From: Ensifer adhaerens
Lineage (GTDB): Bacteria > Pseudomonadota > Alphaproteobacteria > Rhizobiales > Rhizobiaceae
Assembly: GCF_020035535.1 (NCBI RefSeq)
Contig: NZ_CP083349.1
Coordinates: 3,304,501 to 3,368,500 of the forward strand
Direction: 5' to 3'
Length of the DNA stretch: 64,000 bases
The stretch's first letter is position 1. Every line of letters begins with the position of its first letter. A model generated the notes under the pieces. The model saw only the letters and a program-made list of their open reading frames with translations, was not told where the DNA came from and searched no databases. Of the stretch, positions 7,835 through 17,408 are shown in pieces. The translations under genes and the position numbers were made by a program.

Positions 7835-8739
7835 CCTACGCCTTCCGGCCCGGACGGCCGTTCACCGACGACTTTCGCGCCATCGCAGCCGAGCAAATCA
7901 CGCAGGCGGTCATGACCCTCGAAGACCGCCCAGGCGGCCTGCACGAGGCCGTCCATGAGGCCCGCAAGAACTTCAAGCGTCTGCGCTCGCTCTATCGATT
8001 TGTCGCCGCCGACGCGCCGCAGTTCCAGAAGCACGAAAACGCCCGCATTCGCGACATGGCCCGCAATCTCTCGATCGTCCGCGATGCCGCCGCTCTCGTC
8101 GAAAACGCCCATTATCTCAGGGCAGCAGCGTGCAACGAAGAGGAAGAACGCGCCCTCACCCATGTCTGCGAACGGCTGACGACCCGTCGCGACCGCATCG
8201 CCGCCCGCGAGACCGATATCGAGGATCGCGTCGCCGGCACCATCGTCGCCTGCGAACAGGCCCTACAGGCACTGGCGCATGTGTCGTTCGACGATCGACG
8301 CAGCAGGACCGCGGCGCGGCTGACGAAAGGCTGGCGCCGGACACTCAAGCGCGCCGCACGCGCCAAGGAGGCTTGCAGCGCGAGCACGGACGCGGATCCC
8401 TTCCACGAATTGCGCAAGCGGGCACAGGATTACCGCATGCATCTGGGGCTGATGCGCGAGACCTGGCCGTCTGCCATGCAGGCCAAGCGCAACGAGGCCA
8501 AGATGCTGGTCGACACGCTCGGCCACCTCAACGATCTCGCCGTCATGATCCAGCTGGTCAACGAAGATCCGGCGCTGGCCGGCAACAGCCAGGACCAGGC
8601 CCATCTCATCGCCGCCGTCATTGCAAGGCAGGAAACCTTGCGCGACGAAGCGTTGGCGCTGGCAGCAACGGTCTTCCAGGAGGCGCCCGACGAAGAAAGC
8701 CGGACGATCCGGCTGCTCTGGCTCGACGCCGCCCGCTGA
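7831..8739 (+). CDS. CHAD domain protein
   Basis: A 302-residue all-helical CHAD protein. The two internal repeats carry the conserved basic/His faces: [21 protein letters not shown] (about residues 31-51) and [20 protein letters not shown] (about 189-208), with [19 protein letters not shown] domains bind inorganic polyphosphate through conserved histidines, lysines and arginines. It is translationally coupled to the upstream CYTH gene by a 4-base overlap. Many rhizobia carry the two domains as one protein; here they are separate genes. Confidence 0.9.
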   Translation: MTYAFRPGRPFTDDFRAIAAEQITQAVMTLEDRPGGLHEAVHEARKNFKRLRSLYRFVAADAPQFQKHENARIRDMARNLSIVRDAAALVENAHYLRAAACNEEEERALTHVCERLTTRRDRIAARETDIEDRVAGTIVACEQALQALAHVSFDDRRSRTAARLTKGWRRTLKRAARAKEACSASTDADPFHELRKRAQDYRMHLGLMRETWPSAMQAKRNEAKMLVDTLGHLNDLAVMIQLVNEDPALAGNSQDQAHLIAAVIARQETLRDEALALAATVFQEAPDEESRTIRLLWLDAAR

Positions 8740-8837
8740 CGAAGCCGGCCCAACCTATCGATCGCAAGCGCGACAGAGTGCCCCCTCTCGCCCGCGGCGA
8801 TTGCGCTTGCGCCGCGAAAGCTGTATTTGCACCGGCC

Positions 8838-9794
8838 ATGACCGACATTTCCTCGACCCCGCGCCCTGAGACCCATGGTGAGACGCATGGCCAGTTCCTG
8901 GTTGCCGCGCTCTATCATTTCGCAAGCTTCCCGCGCTTCGCCGATTTCCGCGAACCGCTGCAGGCCGTCTGCGACGAAAACGGCGTCAAGGGCACATTGC
9001 TGCTCGCCCATGAGGGCATCAACGGCACGATCGCCGGCACCGACGCCGGCATCGCCGTGGTGCTGGCCCTCCTGCGGGCGCAGCCGGAACTCGCGGCCTT
9101 GGAGCACAAGGAAAGCCGCGCATCCTCCATGCCTTTCCTGCGCATGAAGGTGCGACTGAAGAAGGAAATCGTCACCATGGGCGTCGAGAACATCGACCCC
9201 AACAAGATCGTCGGCACCTATGTCGATGCGAAGGATTGGAACGCGCTGATCTCCGATCCCGAGACGATCGTCATCGATACGCGCAACGACTACGAGACCG
9301 CGATCGGCATCTTCAAGGGTGCGGTGGATCCGCAGACCAAGACCTTCCGCGAGTTTCCGGACTGGGTGCGCAACCACACCGGCCTGCACAACAAGCCGAA
9401 GATCGCCATGTACTGCACCGGCGGCATCCGCTGCGAGAAGGCGACCGCCTTCATGAAGGAGCAGGGCTTCGACGAGGTCTATCACCTCAAGGGCGGCATC
9501 CTGAAATATCTCGAGGAAGTGCCGCAGGAAGAAAGCCTGTGGGAGGGCGCCTGCTTCGTCTTCGACGAGCGCGTCTCGGTCACCCATGGCCTCGAGGAAG
9601 GCGAACACACGCTCTGCCACGCCTGCCGCCAGCCGCTGACCCCGGCCGACCTCCTGTCGCCGCACCACGAGGACGGCGTCTCCTGCATCCATTGCCACGA
9701 GATCCGCACGGACGAGGACCGGGAACGCTACCGCCAGCGCCAGCGCCAGATCCTGCTTGCCAAGAAGCGCGGCGAGCGCCACCTCGGAAGCTGA
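8838..9794 (+). CDS. trhO: tRNA uridine(34) hydroxylase TrhO (rhodanese-domain protein)
   Basis: A 318-residue protein of the TrhO/YceA family, which installs 5-hydroxyuridine at wobble position 34 of certain tRNAs in an oxygen-dependent way. An N-terminal ferredoxin-like region ([44 protein letters not shown]) is followed by a rhodanese domain with the catalytic loop [10 protein letters not shown] (Cys193, second Cys199). A C-terminal Cys-rich tail follows ([10 protein letters not shown]..., CIHCHEIR), which looks like a zinc site. The ATG at 8838 gives the usual start; the frame runs on upstream inside the CHAD gene without support. Confidence 0.92.
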   Translation: MTDISSTPRPETHGETHGQFLVAALYHFASFPRFADFREPLQAVCDENGVKGTLLLAHEGINGTIAGTDAGIAVVLALLRAQPELAALEHKESRASSMPFLRMKVRLKKEIVTMGVENIDPNKIVGTYVDAKDWNALISDPETIVIDTRNDYETAIGIFKGAVDPQTKTFREFPDWVRNHTGLHNKPKIAMYCTGGIRCEKATAFMKEQGFDEVYHLKGGILKYLEEVPQEESLWEGACFVFDERVSVTHGLEEGEHTLCHACRQPLTPADLLSPHHEDGVSCIHCHEIRTDEDRERYRQRQRQILLAKKRGERHLGS

Positions 9795-9861
9795 CTTTTT
9801 TCGCCGAGAAAGCCCCTCATCGGCGCGGTGACTGAGCTACCCTCTTGCTGTGAGGGAAGCG

Positions 9862-10020
9862 CCCCTCATCCGCCTGCCGGCACGGCGCCGCCCCAGCCGG
9901 TGACCAAGCTCCAGTTCGCGGGATGCCTCATCAGACGGGCTCGAAGACCCGCTCGCGACGGCCGTTCGAAGGCACGTCCCCTCGCCCCGCTTGCAGGGAG
10001 AGGGCTAGGGTGAGGGTCGG
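9862..10020. repeat. Rhizobial-type intergenic repeat, copy A
   Basis: A noncoding stretch between trhO and the GFA gene. Its first 22 bases (9862-9883) are identical to 17221-17242, and it ends with a CCCTCGCCCC...GGGAGAGGG-type inverted motif. Such short mosaic palindromic units are scattered between genes in Rhizobiaceae. The surrounding 9795-10038 gap holds no gene. Confidence 0.6.
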
Positions 10021-10038
10021 TTTCACTCGCGAACGCAG

Positions 10039-10446
10039 TCAGCCCGGCAACGCCTCGCATTCCTCAAGTGCCAATGCACTGCGGTCCCATTCATGGCGGC
10101 TGCGGGTGAAGATCGCGTCGGTCGGGCGAAACACCGAGGGATCGTCGAGCGTTCCGGCATAGACCGACAGGCGCGGATCCTCTGGCGGACCGGAGCCGTA
10201 GACCTGGCTGCCGCAGGTTTCGCAGAAATAGCGAACGGATGGATTGCCGTTTTCGGCGCGCGTCTCATAACCGCGGCCCGCACCTGACATCGTCACATCG
10301 GCGCGATCGAAGATCATGTAGCAGCAATGGCCGGTTCCGGTCGTGCGCTGGCAGTCGCGGCAATGGCAGAAGCCGGAATAGAGAGGTTGAGACTTCAGCT
10401 CATACCGGATCGCACCGCAGAGACACCCGCCCTTCATAGCACTCAT
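10039..10446 (-). CDS. GFA family protein (glutathione-dependent formaldehyde-activating-like)
   Basis: A 135-residue zinc-binding protein of the GFA fold. The conserved cysteines are in GGCLCGAIRYE, GFCHCRDCQRTTG and RYFCETCGSQVYG, which form two zinc sites as in Gfa. The start at 10446 has GGAGGA a few bases upstream. Many proteins of this family are not true glutathione-formaldehyde enzymes, so the biochemical function is open. It stands alone, downstream of the metNIQ genes on the same strand but in the reverse order of transcription. Confidence 0.87.
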   Translation of the reverse strand: MSAMKGGCLCGAIRYELKSQPLYSGFCHCRDCQRTTGTGHCCYMIFDRADVTMSGAGRGYETRAENGNPSVRYFCETCGSQVYGSGPPEDPRLSVYAGTLDDPSVFRPTDAIFTRSRHEWDRSALALEECEALPG

Positions 10447-10557
10447 GTTCCATCCTCCTCGAAGTGGCAGGAGGATAGCCAAGCGGGTCTTGCGGTCAAA
10501 GAAAAACCGCGCGCCGGGGTGCGGCGCACGGTCGATGGTTTGCTTAGGCGGAGATGC

Positions 10558-11334
10558 TTACCAGCTCGGGATCAGCGCGCCCTTGAAGGTGTCGTTGATG
10601 AAGGCTCGCACCTTTTCGTCGTGGTAGGATTCGACCAGCGTCTTCACCCACGGTGCATCCTTGTCGGCCTTGCGGACGGCAATGACGTTGGCGTAGGGCG
10701 ACTTCTCGCTTTCGATCGCGATTGCATCCTTCTTCGGATGCAGGCCGGCTTCCATCGCGTAGTTGGTGTTGATGACAGCCGCATCGACGTCCTGGAGCGA
10801 GCGCGGCAGCTGCGCCGCATCGAGTTCGGCGAAGGTGATGTTCTTCGGGTTTTCGGTGATGTCGGCCGGCGTCACCTTGAGGCCGACCTCTTCCTTGACC
10901 TTGATCAGGCCCTTCGACGCGAGAACGAGCAGCGCGCGGCCGCCGTTGGTCGGGTCGTTCGGGATGGCGATCGTCGCGCCGTCCTGGAGTTCGTCGAGGC
11001 TCTTCACCTTTTGCGAATAGACGCCCATCGGCGTGGTGATGGTGGTGCCGACGCTGACGATGTCGAAGCCACGATCAGCGATCTGGTTGTCGAGATAGGG
11101 CTGGTGCTGGAACGAGTTGGCGTTGAGGTCGCCATCGGCCAGAGCCTGGTTCGGAACAACGTAGTCGGAGAACTCGAGGATCTCGATGTCGAGACCCTTG
11201 GGTGCCGCGATTTCCTTCACCTTCTCCATGATCTGGGCATGTTCGCCCGGCGTTACGCCGACCTTGATGGTCTCGGCGAGCGCCGTGCCGGCGGAAAGAG
11301 CGGCAATCGCCGCTGCGATGATGAGCTTCTTCAT
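10558..11334 (-). CDS. metQ: Methionine ABC transporter, substrate-binding protein MetQ
   Basis: A 258-residue NlpA-family periplasmic binding protein for D/L-methionine. The signal peptide is MKKLIIAAAIAALSAGTALA before ETIKVGVTPGEHAQIM. It lacks a lipobox cysteine, so the mature protein should be free in the periplasm rather than a lipoprotein. Family motifs include LEFSDYVVPNQALADGDLNANSFQHQPYL and AIPNDPTNGGRALL. It is the last gene of metN-metI-metQ, 38 bases after metI. Confidence 0.94.
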   Translation of the reverse strand: MKKLIIAAAIAALSAGTALAETIKVGVTPGEHAQIMEKVKEIAAPKGLDIEILEFSDYVVPNQALADGDLNANSFQHQPYLDNQIADRGFDIVSVGTTITTPMGVYSQKVKSLDELQDGATIAIPNDPTNGGRALLVLASKGLIKVKEEVGLKVTPADITENPKNITFAELDAAQLPRSLQDVDAAVINTNYAMEAGLHPKKDAIAIESEKSPYANVIAVRKADKDAPWVKTLVESYHDEKVRAFINDTFKGALIPSW

Positions 11335-11372
11335 GGATGTCTCCTTGGTTCACGTTCAGTCTTGGGAGGAAT

Positions 11373-12038
11373 TCAGGTCTTGCGGTTCTTCTTGTCGAAG
11401 CGCCGCGCCAGCCCGTCGCCGGCGCTCTGGACGAGCTGCACCAGCACGATCAGCACGATGACGACGACGAGCATCACGTCGGGCATGAAGCGCTGGTAGC
11501 CGTAGCGGATGCCGAGGTCGCCGAGCCCGCCGCCACCGACGGCGCCGACCATGGCCGAATAGCCGATGAGGCTGACGGCAGTCATGGTGAGCGCCAGGGT
11601 CAGCGCCGGTCGCGCCTCGGCGAGCAGCACCTTGAAGACGATCTGCATCGGGGTCGCGCCCATGGCGCGCGCCGCCTCGATCAGGCCCTTGTCGATCTCG
11701 CGGATCGCCGCCTCGACCAGACGCGCGACGAAGGGGATGGTGGCGATCGTCAGCGGCACGATAGCAGCCTTCGTGCCGATCGAGGTGCCGGTCAGAAGCC
11801 GGGTGAAAGGAATGATGGCGACAACGAGGATGATGAACGGCGTCGAGCGCGTGGCGTTGACGATCAGCCCGACGATGCGGTTGAGCGTCGGCGCCGGAAA
11901 GAGCTCACCCTTGCCGCTGGTGGCGAGGAAGATACCGATCGGCCCACCGATCAACGAGCCGATCAGGCCGGCGATGGCGACCATGTAGATCGTGTCGACG
12001 GTGGCGCCGCCGATGCGCAGGAGAATATCAGGCGACAT
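11373..12038 (-). CDS. metI: Methionine ABC transporter, permease MetI
   Basis: A 221-residue inner-membrane permease with about five to six spans and the EAA coupling loop ([26 protein letters not shown], about residues 130-155). The ATG at 12038 overlaps the metN stop by 11 bases, so translation is coupled. It forms the channel for methionine imported by MetNIQ. Confidence 0.94.
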   Translation of the reverse strand: MSPDILLRIGGATVDTIYMVAIAGLIGSLIGGPIGIFLATSGKGELFPAPTLNRIVGLIVNATRSTPFIILVVAIIPFTRLLTGTSIGTKAAIVPLTIATIPFVARLVEAAIREIDKGLIEAARAMGATPMQIVFKVLLAEARPALTLALTMTAVSLIGYSAMVGAVGGGGLGDLGIRYGYQRFMPDVMLVVVIVLIVLVQLVQSAGDGLARRFDKKNRKT

Positions 12039-13110
12039 AACCGAGCACCTCCGTGACCAGACCGTTTTCGGTAAAGAAGCGTTCGGCGCGGCCGGACGTC
12101 TCGGCATCCGCGCCATAGGCGACGACCAGCGAGCCATAGGGCGCGCCGCCGATCTCGTCGATCGTGCCGGCTATGATGTTGACCTCGGCGCCGACCGATT
12201 TGATCAGTTGGGAGATCAGCGGCTTTTCGGCCGCAGCCCCGAAGAAGGTGAGCCGCACGACGGCGCGATCGCCGGCCGCCGGTGCAGGCTTCAGCGCGCG
12301 GGCGACCGCGTCTGGAAGCTTCGAGCCCGGCAGGCCCGAAAGCAGCGCCCGCGTCGTCTCGTGCTTCGGATGGGTGAAGACGTCGAAGGTGTGGCCACGC
12401 TCGACGATGCGGCCATGATCGATCACGGCCACATCGGATGTCACCGCCTTCACCACTTCCATCTCGTGAGTGATGAGCAGCACCGTCAGGCCGAGATCGG
12501 CATTGATGCGCTTCAACAACTCCAGGATCGACTGGGTCGTTTCCGGATCGAGGGCCGAGGTCGCCTCGTCGGAAAGCAGGAGCTTCGGCTCGGTCGCAAG
12601 CGCCCGGGCAATGCCAATGCGTTGCTTCTGGCCGCCCGAAAGCTCAGCCGGATAGCGCCCGTGCTTGTCGGCAAGGCCGACGAGATCGAGCAGCGGCAGC
12701 ACGCGCTGTTCGATCGCGCGCTTGTCCATGCCCGCGATTTCAAGCGGCAGCGCGACGTTTCCGAACACGGTGCGCGAGGACAGCAGGTTGAAGTGCTGGA
12801 AGATCATGCCGACGGATCGGCGCAGGCTGCGCAGCGCCGCCTCGTCGAGCCCGCCGACATCGACGCCGTCCACCAGCACCTTGCCGCCCGTCGGCTTTTC
12901 GAGCCCGTTGACCAGCCGGATCAGCGTGGACTTGCCGGCGCCGGACCGGCCGATGATGCCGGTGATCGAGCCTCGATCAACAGTCAGCGAAACGGTATCG
13001 AGCGCGGTAAAGGCGCCGCTGGTGCCGGAGGCGGGAAAATGTTTGGAAACGCCGTCGAAAACGACGGCCGCGTCAGCCGATGGCGTGGCTTTCAGGGCTG
13101 AAACGCTCAT
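12028..13110 (-). CDS. metN: Methionine ABC transporter, ATP-binding protein MetN
   Basis: A 360-residue ATPase. Walker A is GRSGAGKST (about residues 53-61), the signature is [15 protein letters not shown], and Walker B is [14 protein letters not shown]-terminal NIL domain (about residues 265-345) binds methionine and inhibits transport in the E. coli homologue. The start at 13110 gives a 30-residue extension before the ABC core. First gene of the operon; I see no convincing SAM riboswitch upstream. Confidence 0.94.
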   Translation of the reverse strand: MSVSALKATPSADAAVVFDGVSKHFPASGTSGAFTALDTVSLTVDRGSITGIIGRSGAGKSTLIRLVNGLEKPTGGKVLVDGVDVGGLDEAALRSLRRSVGMIFQHFNLLSSRTVFGNVALPLEIAGMDKRAIEQRVLPLLDLVGLADKHGRYPAELSGGQKQRIGIARALATEPKLLLSDEATSALDPETTQSILELLKRINADLGLTVLLITHEMEVVKAVTSDVAVIDHGRIVERGHTFDVFTHPKHETTRALLSGLPGSKLPDAVARALKPAPAAGDRAVVRLTFFGAAAEKPLISQLIKSVGAEVNIIAGTIDEIGGAPYGSLVVAYGADAETSGRAERFFTENGLVTEVLGYVA

Positions 13111-13524
13111 CGTTCGGGTGCCCCCGAAAGAGGCGCAGTCGAAATGTGCGGATACATTAGGTGCTCTCGGGTGTTCAAATCTCGTGATCCCGGGGAAGCC
13201 GGGATGGAAAGCGTGTCCGGTCAGGCCGACATTCGACAACGCATTCGGAACAGGGAGCACTTCTCTAGCATCAAGCAACCAGTCAGTTCAACTTTTGCGC
13301 CGCATGGCCCGCATGCGACATAATCTACGGCTCTTATGGAGAACTATGGGTGGATTTCACAGGCATGATTTTCCGCAATAGGCAGAGGATTGGCAAAACC
13401 ATGCTCTTTTGCTGTCCAGCGTGCCGAGATCCGGCAGATCGTCAGTTTGGATATCCTTGTTCGAACCGACTGCACCGGACCGAATTTCATGCTAACGGGC
13501 AGCAACAGGGTTACGAGGTAGGAA
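13111..13524. other. 414-bp intergenic region upstream of metN and the epimerase gene
   Basis: A divergent promoter region without a convincing gene. On the metN side, ATCCCGG-CTTCC-CCGGGAT (13186-13205 region) forms a 7-pair hairpin in the likely metN leader but has no T run. I looked for SAM-II/SAM-type riboswitch features and could not recognise one. The small open frame on the + strand (13350-13577) has no ribosome site and overlaps the epimerase gene. Confidence 0.5.
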
Positions 13525-14397
13525 ATGCGCATCGTCTTGACCGGGAGTTCCGGCCGTATCGGCCGGGCCATCTATAACGCACTCGCCGCTGCCGACCACG
13601 ATGTCATCGGCATCGACCGCGCGCCCTTCGGCACGACGGCCATCGTCGACGATCTCGTCGATGGCGAGTTGCTGGAGCGTGTCATGGAGGGAGCAGATGC
13701 GGTGATCCATACCGCTGCCTTGCATGCGCCGCATGTGGATGCGGTTGCCGACCAGGAATTCGAGCGCGTCAACGTGATGGGCACGCATCTGGTGATCGCC
13801 GCAGCGCAGGCCGCCGGCGTCGGCCGCATCGTCTTCACCAGCACGACGGCGCTCTACGGCCATGCGGTCACCGAAGGCGGCTGCGCCTGGATCACCGAAG
13901 AAACGCCGCCGAAGCCGCATACCATCTACCATCACACCAAGCTTGCGGCCGAAGCACTGCTCGAAAACGCCGCCGATCGTGCTTTGCATGTGCGTGTGCT
14001 GCGCATGTCGCGCTCTTTCCCAGAGGCCGCCGATCGCGTCGCGGGCTACCGCCTGCACCGCGGCATCGATGTGCGTGACGTTGCCGCCGCCCATGCGGCC
14101 GCGCTCGATAATGGCGGCCCGGCCTTTCAGCGCTACATCATCTCGGGCGAGACGCCCTTCCTTCCGACCGATTGCCGCCGTCTGGCGGAGGACGCGGCGG
14201 GGCTCTTGCGTGAACGCGCGCCAAAACTGTCGCAGGCCTTCGCCGATCGCGACTGGCCGCTGCCCGCAACCATCGACCGGGTGTACGACCCGAGCGCTGC
14301 GATCGAAAAACTCGACTGGAAGCCGCGTTACGGTTTCAAGGAAGTGCTGGCCCAGCTCGACCGGCAGAGCCTCGAGGTCCTGCCGGTTCGTCGGTGA
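13525..14397 (+). CDS. NAD-dependent epimerase/dehydratase (extended SDR)
   Basis: A 290-residue extended short-chain dehydrogenase. The nucleotide-binding motif GSSGRIGRAI is at residues 8-17, the DLVDG and HTAALHAP stretches follow, and the catalytic Tyr-x3-Lys is YHHTKLAAE (about residues 134-142) with the Ser/Thr in TSTTALYG. Substrate is probably a nucleotide sugar or a sugar acid, but it cannot be told from sequence. ATG at 13525 is preceded by TACGAGGTAGGAA. Convergent with the beta-glucosidase gene. Confidence 0.85.
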   Translation: MRIVLTGSSGRIGRAIYNALAAADHDVIGIDRAPFGTTAIVDDLVDGELLERVMEGADAVIHTAALHAPHVDAVADQEFERVNVMGTHLVIAAAQAAGVGRIVFTSTTALYGHAVTEGGCAWITEETPPKPHTIYHHTKLAAEALLENAADRALHVRVLRMSRSFPEAADRVAGYRLHRGIDVRDVAAAHAAALDNGGPAFQRYIISGETPFLPTDCRRLAEDAAGLLRERAPKLSQAFADRDWPLPATIDRVYDPSAAIEKLDWKPRYGFKEVLAQLDRQSLEVLPVRR

Positions 14398-14423
14398 GAT
14401 AGCACAGCGCCGAGGGCAACACC

Positions 14424-14442
14424 GGGCGGGCTGAGCCCGCCC
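14424..14442. terminator. Hairpin between convergent epimerase and beta-glucosidase genes
   Basis: GGGCGGGC-TGA-GCCCGCCC is an 8-pair perfect stem in the 54-base gap between two convergent stop codons. There is no T run on either side, so it is a weak intrinsic terminator or a stabilising 3' hairpin. Confidence 0.5.
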
Positions 14443-14451
14443 ACCAGATCG

Positions 14452-15819
14452 TCAGACGTGGTTGCCCTTGGGAAACTCTTCGGCCAGCGCCTGGAACCAG
14501 TGGCCGCTCTTCTTGATGGTGCGCACCTGGGTGTCGTAGTCGACATGCACGATGCCGAAGCGCATCTTGTAACCTTCGGCCCATTCGAAATTGTCCATCA
14601 GGCTCCAGGCGAAATAGCCGCGCATCGGATATCCCTCGGCGACTAGATCCGCGGTCACCGACAGGTGGTCGGCGATGTAGTCGAGCCGCGGCTGGTCATC
14701 GACGATGCCGTTCTCGACGCCCATGTTGTAGCAGGCGCCGTTCTCGGTGATGTAGCAATCGGGCAGCTCATAGGTCGCGTTCAGCGTCTTGACGAGGCTG
14801 CGGAGCGCTGGGGCATAGACTTCCCAGCCGATATCCGTCTTCACCTCGCTCACCGGCTTCGCATTGACGGTCGCCGGGTATTCTGCCCCCTTGGCCGGAT
14901 CGTTGCTGACCCGCACCGGCGTGTAGTAGTTGAGCCCCCACCAGTCGAGCGGGCGGGAGATCGTCTCCATATCACCGTCTTCGATCGCCGGCATGCGGTG
15001 CCCGAGCGCGCTCATGAAGCTGTCGGGGTACTCCCCCTTGAAGATCGGGCCGAAGAAGACGCCATTGTGGAAGTCGAAGGCACGATCGGCGGCTGCCTTG
15101 TCGGCCTTGCTGTCGCTGCCCGGATAGACCGAATGGGCATTGATGACGATGCCAGCGGGCAGGTTGGCCCGCTCGGAGCGGATGGCGTCGACGCCGAGGC
15201 CATGCGCCAGATTGGTAAAGTGCAGCGCGTGCAGGGCTGCGTCCATGTTGCGCTCGCCCGGCGCATGGATGCCGTAGAGATGGCTGAGCCAAACCGAGCA
15301 CCAGGGCTCGTTGAAGGTCGCGACTGCATCGAGCCGGTCGCCGAGTCGGGCGATCACGGTCTTGGCGTAGCGCTGGAAGGCATAGGCCGTCGTGCGCGCC
15401 GTCCAGCCGCCGTCGCCCATCAGCGCCAGCGGCAGGTCCCAGTGATAGAGCGTCGCGAAGGCCTTGATGTTGCGCGCCTTCAGCCCGTCGACGAGGCGGT
15501 CGTAGAAGTCGAGACCCTTTTCGTTGATCGGACCGGTCCCTTCCGGAATGATCCGCGGCCAGGCAATGGAGAACCGATAGGCATCGACCCCGAGGCTCTT
15601 GATCAGGTCCAGATCGTCTTCCAGCCTGTTGTAGTGGTCGCAGGCGATATCGCCGTTGTGCCGGCCGAAGACACGCCCCGGCATGTTGGAAAAGGCGTCC
15701 CAGATCGACGGCTTGCGACCATCGGCCTTGGTGGCGCCTTCGATCTGGAAGGAGGCGGTTGCCACCCCGAATACGAAATCGCCCGGAAAGCGCTCAGCCA
15801 GGATCTTGGGATCGGTCAT
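14452..15819 (-). CDS. bglA: Beta-glucosidase, glycoside hydrolase family 1
   Basis: A 455-residue cytoplasmic GH1 enzyme that hydrolyses beta-linked glucosides such as cellobiose. The acid/base is in ATFNEPW (Glu171) and the nucleophile in YITENGACY (Glu359); FVFGVATASFQIEGA near residue 15 is the family N-terminal signature and EWAEGYKMRFGIVHVD the C-terminal one. No signal peptide, so the substrate must be imported. It is followed downstream only by the convergent epimerase gene and preceded by the terminator of the Gfo/Idh gene, so it likely has its own promoter in 15820-15920. Confidence 0.94.
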   Translation of the reverse strand: MTDPKILAERFPGDFVFGVATASFQIEGATKADGRKPSIWDAFSNMPGRVFGRHNGDIACDHYNRLEDDLDLIKSLGVDAYRFSIAWPRIIPEGTGPINEKGLDFYDRLVDGLKARNIKAFATLYHWDLPLALMGDGGWTARTTAYAFQRYAKTVIARLGDRLDAVATFNEPWCSVWLSHLYGIHAPGERNMDAALHALHFTNLAHGLGVDAIRSERANLPAGIVINAHSVYPGSDSKADKAAADRAFDFHNGVFFGPIFKGEYPDSFMSALGHRMPAIEDGDMETISRPLDWWGLNYYTPVRVSNDPAKGAEYPATVNAKPVSEVKTDIGWEVYAPALRSLVKTLNATYELPDCYITENGACYNMGVENGIVDDQPRLDYIADHLSVTADLVAEGYPMRGYFAWSLMDNFEWAEGYKMRFGIVHVDYDTQVRTIKKSGHWFQALAEEFPKGNHV

Positions 15820-15921
15820 CTCTTGGTCTCGTCTCGTTCCGGCCCCACCGGCAGCGGGGCCTTTTCGTTTTCAGTCTTGTCATCGGCCGACCTAGAACCA
15901 TGCCGGCAAATGTCAACTCGC

Positions 15922-15950
15922 GAAAAAGGGCGGGAAAGCCCCGCCCTTCC
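15922..15950 (-). terminator. Intrinsic terminator after the Gfo/Idh gene
   Basis: On the minus strand AAGGGCGGG-GCTTT-CCCGCCCTT is followed by TTTCG, 19 bases past the stop. A strong 9-pair stem with a short T run. Confidence 0.8.
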
Positions 15951-15968
15951 GCCGGTATCGGCCTGTGG

Positions 15969-17150
15969 CTATACCTTTACCCATGCCCCATTTCGTTTGG
16001 ATGACTGGACGCAGGCATCGACGAAGACCATGCCCTTCATGCCATCATCGATGGTCGGATAGGTGACGGCCGGATCGATCTTTTCGCCCTTGCGCTTGGC
16101 GAAGATGGCGCGGGCCGCTTCCGTGTAGATGTTGGCGAAGCCTTCGAGGTAACCTTCCGGATGGCCGGACGGAATGCGGCTGACGCGGTTTGCAGCAGCC
16201 CCGGCACCCGCACCAGCCCGGGTCAGCAACCGTTTCGGTTCGCCGAACGGCGTGTACCAGAGATAGTTCGGATCCTTCTGCGTCCACTCGAGCCCGCCCT
16301 TGGTGCCGTAAACGCGCACCATCAGGCCGTTTTCGTGACCCGGCGCCACCTGGCTGCACCAGAGCAGGCCCTTGGCGCGCTCGCCGTCCTTCGCCTTGAA
16401 GCGCATCATCACATGGGCATTGTCATCGAGCTGGCGACCGCCAACGAAGCTGTCGAGATCGGCAGCGAGTTCTTCGAGTTCGAGACCGGAGACGAAGGCG
16501 CCGAGGTTGTAGGCGTGCGTGCCGATATCGCCGGTCGAACCGCCGGCACCCGAGCGCGCCGGATCGGTGCGCCAAGCCGCCTGCTTCTGGCCTGATTGTT
16601 CGATGTTTTCGGTCAGCCAGTCCTGCGGATACTCCATCTGCACCAGCCGCACCGCACCGATCTCGCCATTGGCAACCATCTCGCGCGCCTGCCGCACCAT
16701 CGGATAGCCGGTGTAGTTGTGCGTCAGCACGAACAGCGCATCGCTCTCGTCCGCCGCCTTCTTCAGCTTCTTGGCATCGCCAAGCGTCGAGGTCAGCGGC
16801 TTGTCGCAGATTACATGGATGCCGCGCTTCAGGAATTCCTTGGCCGCGGCGTAGTGCACGTGGTTCGGCGTGACGATCGCTACCGCCTCGATGCCGTCCT
16901 TCAGCTTCGCCTCGCGGATCGCCATCTGCTTGAAGTCGGAATAGACCCGCGACGGGTCGAGCCCGAGCTCGCGGCCGGAGTTTTCCGCCTTCTCCGGCGT
17001 CGACGACAGCGCGCCGGCCACCAACTCATAGTGATCGTCGAGCCGGGCTGCGATGCGGTGCACCGCGCCGATGAAGGCGCCGGAGCCGCCGCCCACCATA
17101 CCAAGCCGGATGCGGCGCTCGCGCTTCTCGCTCGTTCCTTCGATTGCCAT
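15969..17150 (-). CDS. Gfo/Idh/MocA family oxidoreductase
   Basis: A 393-residue NAD(P)-dependent sugar or inositol dehydrogenase. The Rossmann motif GMVGGGSGAFIGAVHR (about residues 17-32) is followed by the CDKPLTSTL motif that carries the catalytic lysine (about residue 118) and by GGSTGDIGTHAYNLGAFVSG. The start at 17150 has GGGGAGAAG a few bases upstream. It lies downstream of a TIM-barrel isomerase on the same strand; pairs of this kind act in catabolism of inositol-like or modified sugars, but the substrate is not evident. Confidence 0.9.
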   Translation of the reverse strand: MAIEGTSEKRERRIRLGMVGGGSGAFIGAVHRIAARLDDHYELVAGALSSTPEKAENSGRELGLDPSRVYSDFKQMAIREAKLKDGIEAVAIVTPNHVHYAAAKEFLKRGIHVICDKPLTSTLGDAKKLKKAADESDALFVLTHNYTGYPMVRQAREMVANGEIGAVRLVQMEYPQDWLTENIEQSGQKQAAWRTDPARSGAGGSTGDIGTHAYNLGAFVSGLELEELAADLDSFVGGRQLDDNAHVMMRFKAKDGERAKGLLWCSQVAPGHENGLMVRVYGTKGGLEWTQKDPNYLWYTPFGEPKRLLTRAGAGAGAAANRVSRIPSGHPEGYLEGFANIYTEAARAIFAKRKGEKIDPAVTYPTIDDGMKGMVFVDACVQSSKRNGAWVKV

Positions 17151-17220
17151 CGTCTTCTCCCCTGTTTCCGTTCCGTGTCGTGTTGTTGTCGCGGCTTTCG
17201 CCCCGCACCGTGAGCGTCTA

Positions 17221-17400
17221 CCCCTCATCCGCCTGCCGGCACCTTCTCCCCGCTTGGCGGGGAGAAGGGAGATGCCGCACCCGCTCGCCACACAGACCTT
17301 GGCAACATCAACGTAGGAGCAACGGGCCAGCGGTCGTGCAAGTCCCCTCTCCCTGCGTGCGGAGAGAGGGTTAGTCCTCGGGTGAAACCCGAGGAGAGGG
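17221..17400. repeat. Rhizobial-type intergenic repeat with three hairpins, copy B
   Basis: This unit sits between the TIM-barrel gene and the Gfo/Idh gene. Its first 22 bases equal 9862-9883. It holds three inverted repeats: CTTCTCCCC...GGGGAGAAG (17243-17268), CCCTCTCC...GGAGAGAGGG (about 17343-17369) and CCTCGGG-TGAAA-CCCGAGG (about 17376-17394). Such palindromic mosaics are common in Rhizobiaceae. Inserted in an apparent operon, it may affect expression of the downstream gene. Confidence 0.65.
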
Positions 17401-17408
17401 GCCATTTT

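Noticed and set aside
13111..13300. Possible SAM riboswitch upstream of metN
   Set aside because: Apart from one 7-pair hairpin I could not find the conserved core of SAM-I, SAM-II or SAM-V, so only the hairpin is mentioned.
13350..13577. Small Cys-containing frame (CCPACRDP) upstream of the epimerase gene
   Set aside because: No ribosome site, and it runs into the epimerase gene in another frame.
15842..15872. Terminator-like GGCCCC...GGGGCC followed by TTTTCGTTTT on the + strand
   Set aside because: No + strand gene ends nearby and it lies in the bglA leader on the other strand; it could be chance or an antisense end.
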